Source of the DNA: Lagopus muta
Taxonomy: Eukaryota; Chordata; Aves; Galliformes; Phasianidae
Reading direction: 5' to 3'
Length of the DNA: 64,000 nt
Assembly: GCF_023343835.1 (NCBI RefSeq)
Contig: NC_064435.1
Coordinates: 78,130,134 to 78,194,133, forward strand
Under the pieces are notes generated by a model. The model was not told the DNA's origin, searched no databases, and worked only from the letters and a program-made list of their open reading frames with translations. How positions within the stretch are numbered: position 1 is the first letter of the stretch; the number at the start of each line of letters is the position of its first letter. Both the position numbers and the translations under genes were made by a program. Positions 57,513 through 64,000 of this stretch are shown in pieces.

Positions 57513-60500
57513 ATAAACCCATTTGTATAGCAGCATAGGTCAGTTCACAACAGTTAATGATTTCATGGTCAGCTCCTGCAAGGCATCAATTGTCCTTTGG
57601 GTATATTGAATACTCAGTTCTTTATCACTTATGTCAAAAATCAGGAGGAGAGATTAAAGCAAACACAACAGCCAAATTTATAAGTATGTGTGAAGTATCA
57701 CCCAGAAAACACCGATTAAATCTATGAAAATTTGAATTCACTGTTAGGCTTCTGTCCTTTTTGTGATCTTCCCACACCGAACAAATCACTGGAGAGGTGA
57801 CAGCTTACTCACACTGTGACTGCTGAACTAAATCTGCCTCAGAGCAGGCTGCCCAAATCTTTGCTGTGTTTTGTGGCAAGGAATTGGTCAGCAGAATTTG
57901 CAGCCTGAAATTCCTAAGCTGGCTAGCTGAAAATCAGTGCGTGCCACCATGTGCAATCATAGACAACAAGTAGAAATGCAGGCTTCTCTTGAAAAATAAG
58001 AACGTTGGGTTTTGTTGTTGCTTTTTGTTAGGTTTTTGTTTTGTTTGTTTGTTTGTTTGGGGCTCTCTTAAAAGACTGATTTTTCAAGCATTATGATTAG
58101 GAAATCAAGCACTCTCTGTCACAGCAAACAAGTGGAAAACTGATGGATAGTATTCAACCAATGTTCCAGTAACTGTTTGGAAAACCTTCCCCCCCTACCT
58201 TCTCAAGGCTTCTAAAAAAAATTAACAGAAGAGACACTTGAATTGGAGCTATTCTGCACTAAACTTACTTTCCCTTGCTGATACACTTGTTTTGCTTTTA
58301 AAACAGTAGACATAATAAGGATCCTTGTACTACCACAATGACTTTACCCGAGAGACATCCTTAGAACTTCTATCTCATGTTACAAATCAGCCTCCAAGTT
58401 TCTATTGTGCCTCTCCACAGGTCAAAACCCAGTCAGATTTCCTCTTTCTCCTCTTATCCTACCCACCTTTGCTTATTATATGCAATGGTTCTGGAAACTG
58501 CCATATCTTCTCTCAGACCTGAAATGTATTCTGGAGTGCTGCTGCTGGAGTAAAGGCTTGGGAGTGAGAAAAGAAGGAAGCAAAAAGTGAGGTATGTTAT
58601 ATATGTGTGTGTATATATACATGCATATATGCATATATGTATATATATACTTATGGTATGTATGTATTTCCATACTGGAATTCATCATAACATCACAAAG
58701 ATTGTTTTGCTTTCATTTATTAAGCACTTTTATATCATTACCACAAATTTAACTACAGTAAACAAATATATGTATTTATTTGCATAAGCATATAATTTTA
58801 AGTGACCAAATAAATGGATAGGCAGGCAGAAGGTTTAATCAAATCTGAAGAAATGAAGCGTGTGCATGATGCATTTTTGTTCAGTTTTAGGTAGTTATTC
58901 TTTGATATGGTTATTATAATTCTAAATTGTACTGGGAAAATCAATTACTTCTACCTAAGGTCATGAAAATCTATTAGTAGCAAGATAGAGAAAGAGAAAA
59001 AAACTTGCTTTTCTGCTTAGATGTTAAATATACTTGAAATTATTTACCTTTGTAATCCTAATGTAGAACTCAGATTATCCAAGAAGGCAAAAAAAGATAA
59101 ACTGAAGTGAGAGGATAAGAGATCAATTATTTAATAATAATAATAATTTTTAAAAAAATCACCTTCATTCTTTACTATTGGTTTTTATGTCTGTATGGAG
59201 AAAAACTGTAGTTTGTACTGCTGCTATTAATGTCATATGCTTACTATTCTTCACAGAAAAACATACTATGATATGATAACTCATGCAGTTATTCTACTTT
59301 TTTTTCTTTTTTTTTTTTTGTGATGCTGAAGTATAAAAAATTGGAGATTTCTTGCTGATAGCAGCATGGGTCTCATTTACTGGAACTTTGGGAAAACAAT
59401 GTTCCATGTCCTTTATTTTTCTGTAAATGTCAGTTAAATGTCCCCAGATATTTACTGGATTATAGTCAAAAGATTTTTTTTAAAGGTACAGCTGCTTCCA
59501 TTGACCTACCTGCGGTCTTCTGTAATCTCCCTCTCTAATATTCTACTTCCCTACAACAGCAACTTAAAAGATGATAAAAAGATACTGTATCAATTTTAAA
59601 AATACTATGAATATTTCTTTCTAATGGTTGTAAACAGTATTTATCTGACTAACAACGTTTATTTAAAACTGCAAATTGGATAAAGCATAACTTTTCCTAT
59701 TTTATGCAATTCTTTTACCATCTAAAGGTAAACTGACCCTTTGGGATGGTGCAAGCCTTACTAACATTTCAGTCTGGTCTCTTTCCTTATTTTCACCCAT
59801 CAAAATGTACTTTTAAAAACACTCAGCATTATGCTGAAGGATTGCACATCCATTTAAACAGTTTACAAAGCATACTCTCTAGCGAATATAACGGCACAGG
59901 ATGACTCTAGGATACATCTATCAACATTTTACTATAGACAAAGGTTCTCGAAGGACTCCACAATTCTCAGCCATAGGAACAGGGCTTTTACCTCCCCTAA
60001 AGTCCTTTAGCTATTTGCAGAGACTTAAGGGCACGAGCAGCAGCATGAATGGCAATAACTTAATTCACAGCTGATCTCAGTCATTGCTAATGGGAAGTTG
60101 GATAAGATAAAGTATTAGCATATTTTCATCTGTTAGAATACACAGTGTTTCATTTAGCACCTCTCTTTGGGGAGGCAAAATAGGAAGGACAGCTTCTAGC
60201 ATTTGCTCATTTGGCTTGCTGACTGAGTCACTCTCAAATTGTCTGCAAATTGAAGTGGTAACTTAAGTGCATGCCTGATCTGTTTGCAAATGGGAGCCTT
60301 GGCTAGGACCTCACTTGCAGGTTAGTGGCACACTGATGTTAATGGAAACTGCTCATACACTGCAAAGCCAAACTTTCCAGTGTAAGACAAACTAGCAGTT
60401 GTTCACATTTGGAAAGCTGTCTTTGCAACCACAGGAGACAAGTAGTTTCCTCTCTCACTGTGACAGTAATTATATATCTTTAGGTACTTACATCTTAAGA

Positions 60501-60577
60501 ATAATGGGAATACAACTGTGCAGTCAAGTCCAACTCATCTTTATTTAATTTTTAAAACAAGCTGATCTGATTTCCAG
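57513..60577. other. Sequence seen once, nothing recognised
   Basis: A (GTTT)n tract lies near 58038-58058 and a TATA/TATG-rich microsatellite at about 58598-58662. Otherwise AT-rich without a recognised gene. Confidence 0.5.
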
Positions 60578-60697
60578 CGGGGCTGCAGGCTCATCGTGTG
60601 CTCATTTAGAACATGAAAAAGGGGATTGCAGTGAAAAAAAATCTGTCACTTGCACATCTTATTCTTCACTTACTGCTTACTTTGGAATTCATCTACG
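60578..60697 (+). CDS. Candidate signal-peptide exon of an unidentified secreted or membrane protein
   Basis: An acceptor-like CTGATCTGATTTCCAG ends at 60577 and a strong donor ACG|GTAAGG follows 60697, giving a 120-bp exon. The ATG at 60613 (A at -3) opens 28 codons plus one base. The peptide starts MKKGIAVKKN and continues with a hydrophobic stretch, LAHLILHLLLTLEFIY: a basic N-terminus then a hydrophobic core, as in a signal peptide. The next exon would lie outside the window or was not recognised. I cannot name the gene. A chance combination remains possible; the evidence is the co-occurrence of start codon, signal-like peptide and splice sites on one strand. Confidence 0.35.
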
Positions 60698-62611
60698 GTA
60701 AGGCAAGAGGGAAGAAGCTTTTTGGGTTAAAAAAAAACAAAAAAAAAGTGCTAAATGGCCCTCTGGAGTCTATCACAGAGTTCCTGTAAAGTGCTGTGTT
60801 CCTTATGAGCAAGGTTTTTGTGAATGTTAGCTATTTTCCTCATATTTTCCTTATATTCTATATGCCTGAACTCATCAATGTTCAGCAGTGCAACATGAAA
60901 TTCTCCAGAATTAGGAAGTTTTTGACCGAACCCAAGATATTTTGCATAGTACCAGTGTTTATACTAGTAATGGGAATACAGTTCCTTAGCTGGAAGCCAC
61001 CTGCAATTGATTGCAGGCTCCACCTAGGGGTTGCTTAAGTGTGAAAACTGTTTACAAATTATTATTTGTTTTTAACTGAGAGCTATAAAACATCTCCAAT
61101 TCTTTTCATAGCTATCTTTCTATTCAGTCATTTCTGGATACTTCTCATCAACACTGACAGATGCTAATCAAATATTTTTTATAATAAAATTATATAGCTC
61201 CTTTATTATCACAGTTATTCAATAGAAATTTTGGATGTATGGAATAATCCTCATGTAAGGAACAAGATGTAGACAGAAGCTTTCCACAGATGCTGACGCT
61301 TTAACACATTTGATTGTGCATGGCATTGAAGATGCTAAAAGCTTATTGATTAACAAAACAATTTCAAGATATCATCCACCTACTGTACCTTTGAAAATGT
61401 TGGTACTGCTGCCCCTGCCTTGTAATTTATTTTTTTTTTTATTTCTGTGGTGCATTGGCTCTAAAGAATGGTTTATTATAATTTTCCATACCCTACTTAC
61501 CTTTAAGTTCATGTTCTTTAGAAATCTATGGTTTTCTCAATACTAGTCTCTTTTGCACGATGGCTTTTTATAAGGAAACTACATGAAAGAAAACTAGAAA
61601 ATAAATTAGAAAGGAAACACGACTGCCAAATATTATTTCTGTTGTGTACTACTAATAATGCACAAAAGTACTTCATTTTTTTCCCCTTTGAAATCAGGTG
61701 TGAATTCTGCTAAATAAAAACCGTAGTGTGAAAAAATATACTAGTGAAAAAAACCTTTCCCTCCCATTAAATCTTCAAGGATTTGTTGAAGTATCATGCT
61801 AGGTTAGCCTCTCTTCAATTTTTTTTTCAGAGGGAAACCTTTCCCACTAAGAAACCTTGTTTTTTTTTGTTTTTTTTTTTTAGTTTCTGTTTGGCTATTG
61901 TTTTCAAGAAAATGTAAATGTAAACATATTTTATGCTGTATGTTGTATTTTACAACTTATACTATGTACTTGGGCAAACTGACATTTTTTGGCTATTTAT
62001 GGCAAAAAAAAAAAAAAGTAAATATATGTAAAAGAGAGAGCTTGTGTGCTACCCACAATTGTTTGTACCAATGTGTAAAAGAAAGCTGCAGCTGTTGGAA
62101 TTAGGGAGTGACATAGCTAACAAATAAACAGGTCACACTGGAAAAAATCTGTCCTGTGTGTCCACAAATCCAGGACAGGAGAAATGAATCCATTTTGTGA
62201 CAAGTGGGACCTGAATTAAATGTAAGGGAACGCTTCTAATGATATCATGTGGAATCAATGGAAACAGACAGAGAGATTTTGGCATTTCCCATGTGGAAAC
62301 TCCAAGGTGCAACAGGGCCTCATAGATTAGGAAGGATCCTGATGCAGGAGTAGTGAAGTAGCAGGGACCAAACAATGACTTAGGATGTATTTGCCCCTGT
62401 GGTTCCAGATTACTGTTGAGTGGTAGGGAAGATCTCTGCAGTTCTGGGGCTCCTTCCATTTTGCCAACAACCACCGTGGCTAAGACATCTGTGTGCTCTT
62501 TGAGAATATCAGCTAGAATACCAGCATGATCAAGCCAGAGAGGAAGTTATACCATGTGTAAAGGAAGTCATATTCAAAAAGTTTCTATAAATAGCCTAAG
62601 CTTCTTTCATA
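60698..62611. other. Sequence seen once, nothing recognised
   Basis: Would be intronic if the exon at 60578-60697 is real. A poly(T) run lies at about 61860-61880. No gene recognised. Confidence 0.4.
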
Positions 62612-62705
62612 GTGTTGCAGAAGTGCTAAGTTATAGCCTGTGCCAGTGATTGAGCACCTGGTAGGAAGGCAGGGGAACTCAGGTGCAAGTAATGCAGCTG
62701 AGGGA
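62612..62705. repeat. Interspersed repeat shared with 26213-26315
   Basis: Shares the AAGTGCTAAG..AGCACCTGGT core with the element at 26.2 kb. On the minus strand both read PTRCSITG..LALL, so this may be a remnant of an old coding mobile element. Family not recognised. Confidence 0.5.
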
Positions 62706-64000
62706 CTGGAGACAGAGCCAGGGTGTGCTCTTTCCCAGTTCTCATTGAAGGGTAGGTAGTGAAGGTGAGGGCTTTCCATCTTGAGATCTCTGCTTGTATG
62801 AGAACTTTACAGGTTTTCTGAAGGTAAGCAGCTTCTTTTTCTTATCACTGTGACCACTGCTGTCTCTTCTGACTGAATCCTCACTATCTGTGGCCTGGGA
62901 TCTTGTTCTGCTGTCCTGTTGTGCTTTCCATTCTGTTACACACAATTTCCAGAGCAAAGCACCTGAAGAATTATGTTTCAAGTGAAAACTGCATTCAGAG
63001 CATGAAATCAGCTCTATGAGAACCTAAGACATAAGCTCACTTTGAAAATTTGACTTTTCTATTTGCTAAAAGCATTAGGGGAAAATTGCTTATCTGTCTT
63101 GAGCTCTGTAGTCTCTAAATGTGTAATAGCTTTTTAAATGTTAAAATTACACTCTGCGCTGTGCAGGTTTTTTAAATTTACTTCTTGTTCTTATATATTA
63201 ACCACAATATTGGGTTCACTTTCCTATTCAGCCTGTAAAGCAGAGCAGCATATTGACTAAAATCTATTGTCACAGCCAGGTTGAGTGGAGGGCTGAATAG
63301 AATTATTGATTGAGACTTCATTGGTAAGAGCTAAGGTTCAGTGCAGAATATCAGCAAATGGAAACCTTAACTTCTGAGATTAACTTCAGCATTGCAGTAG
63401 CTGTCAGTATGTTACCATGGAAGCGTGTTTGAGATGGAAAAACTCAGCTGCAGAGAGGGAATTAACTCTCACAACATGGCTGGAGATAACTTTTACAATG
63501 GTAAACCTTTGGTAAAATTTTATAGCGTTCCTCTTTTATAAAATTCACACAGAGACTGTAAATCTTGACCTGTATTTCATGATTTGCCTCATTTGCAGAT
63601 TAGAGAGGCAATAATTCACCAGCCGTCTATAGAATTGAGTTCACGCTATACGATAGATCTCATGAAGAGGCTCAGATTTAGGCCAGATTAGTAGAAACTT
63701 CAAATGCTAAATAACATTATAAGGAAAAAAGGAACAGCCATGGAATGCCAGTATAACTGGCAATACATTTAGTGCAGGAAGGGTAGGAATGGACACATGC
63801 ATGGAAGAGGAGCACAAGGTGTTTTTGTCATTTTTATTTCTGTCTACGTTTTCATCATAAAGCAGTTGGCTTTGATCCCAGAGGTGTGTATTTCAGGAGC
63901 CCTAATACTCAAGTTTAAACCAAAAATGGATAGAGTTTCATATATTTATATAAAGGAGGATGTATAGCTGAAATATTTTCTTCAAAAGCACAGTAAGAGC
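62706..64000. other. Sequence seen once, nothing recognised
   Basis: Contains an exon-like motif near 62797-62823 (GAACTTTACAGG..TTCTGAAG|GTAAGC) resembling 9240-9264. No gene recognised. Confidence 0.4.

Overview
The window looks like genomic DNA from a galliform bird, most likely chicken. It carries many CR1 LINE fragments (short variable-length 3' pieces ending in the ATTCTATGATT-type tail), several short mariner-family elements that look like Galluhop, and no bacterial gene organisation. I find no convincing intact protein-coding gene. Almost every long open frame is a GC-rich shadow in a tandem repeat.

Layout. (1) Positions 1-5004: end of a GC- and CpG-rich tandem array with unit lengths 1,750 bp (short, S) and 2,097 bp (long, L); the last unit is cut at 1,157 bp. 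(2) 5005-18123: AT-richer flank with a poly(A) signal about 120 bp after the array, a 30-bp minisatellite, an LTR-like repeat, CR1 and Galluhop. (3) 18124-33800: non-array DNA with transposon fragments. (4) 33820-34880: CpG island with an inverted CCAAT box, a TATA box and four copies of a 92-bp repeat. (5) 35404-43108: second array (partial L, S, S, L, truncated unit). (6) 43109-54796: second copy of the flank, about 99% identical by eye but with large indels. (7) 54797-64000: sequence seen once, with one exon-like signal-peptide segment near 60.6 kb.

The simplest reading is a macro-duplication of about 36.7 kb (18124-54796), each copy holding promoter + array + terminal exon. The window shows the end of one copy and all of the next.

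The main discovery candidate is the array. Each unit holds 16-17 short hairpin modules (CCCTG-TAAT-CAGGG and variants) whose stem positions change in a compensating way while the tetraloop varies. Each unit also has one short intron with strong splice signals, lying exactly in the only hairpin-free part of the unit. With the upstream TATA promoter and the downstream poly(A) signal on the same strand, this reads as a long noncoding RNA built from repeated hairpin domains. The chicken Z-linked MHM locus (a tandem array transcribed into a nuclear noncoding RNA in females) is the obvious known comparison, but I cannot confirm identity from sequence alone.
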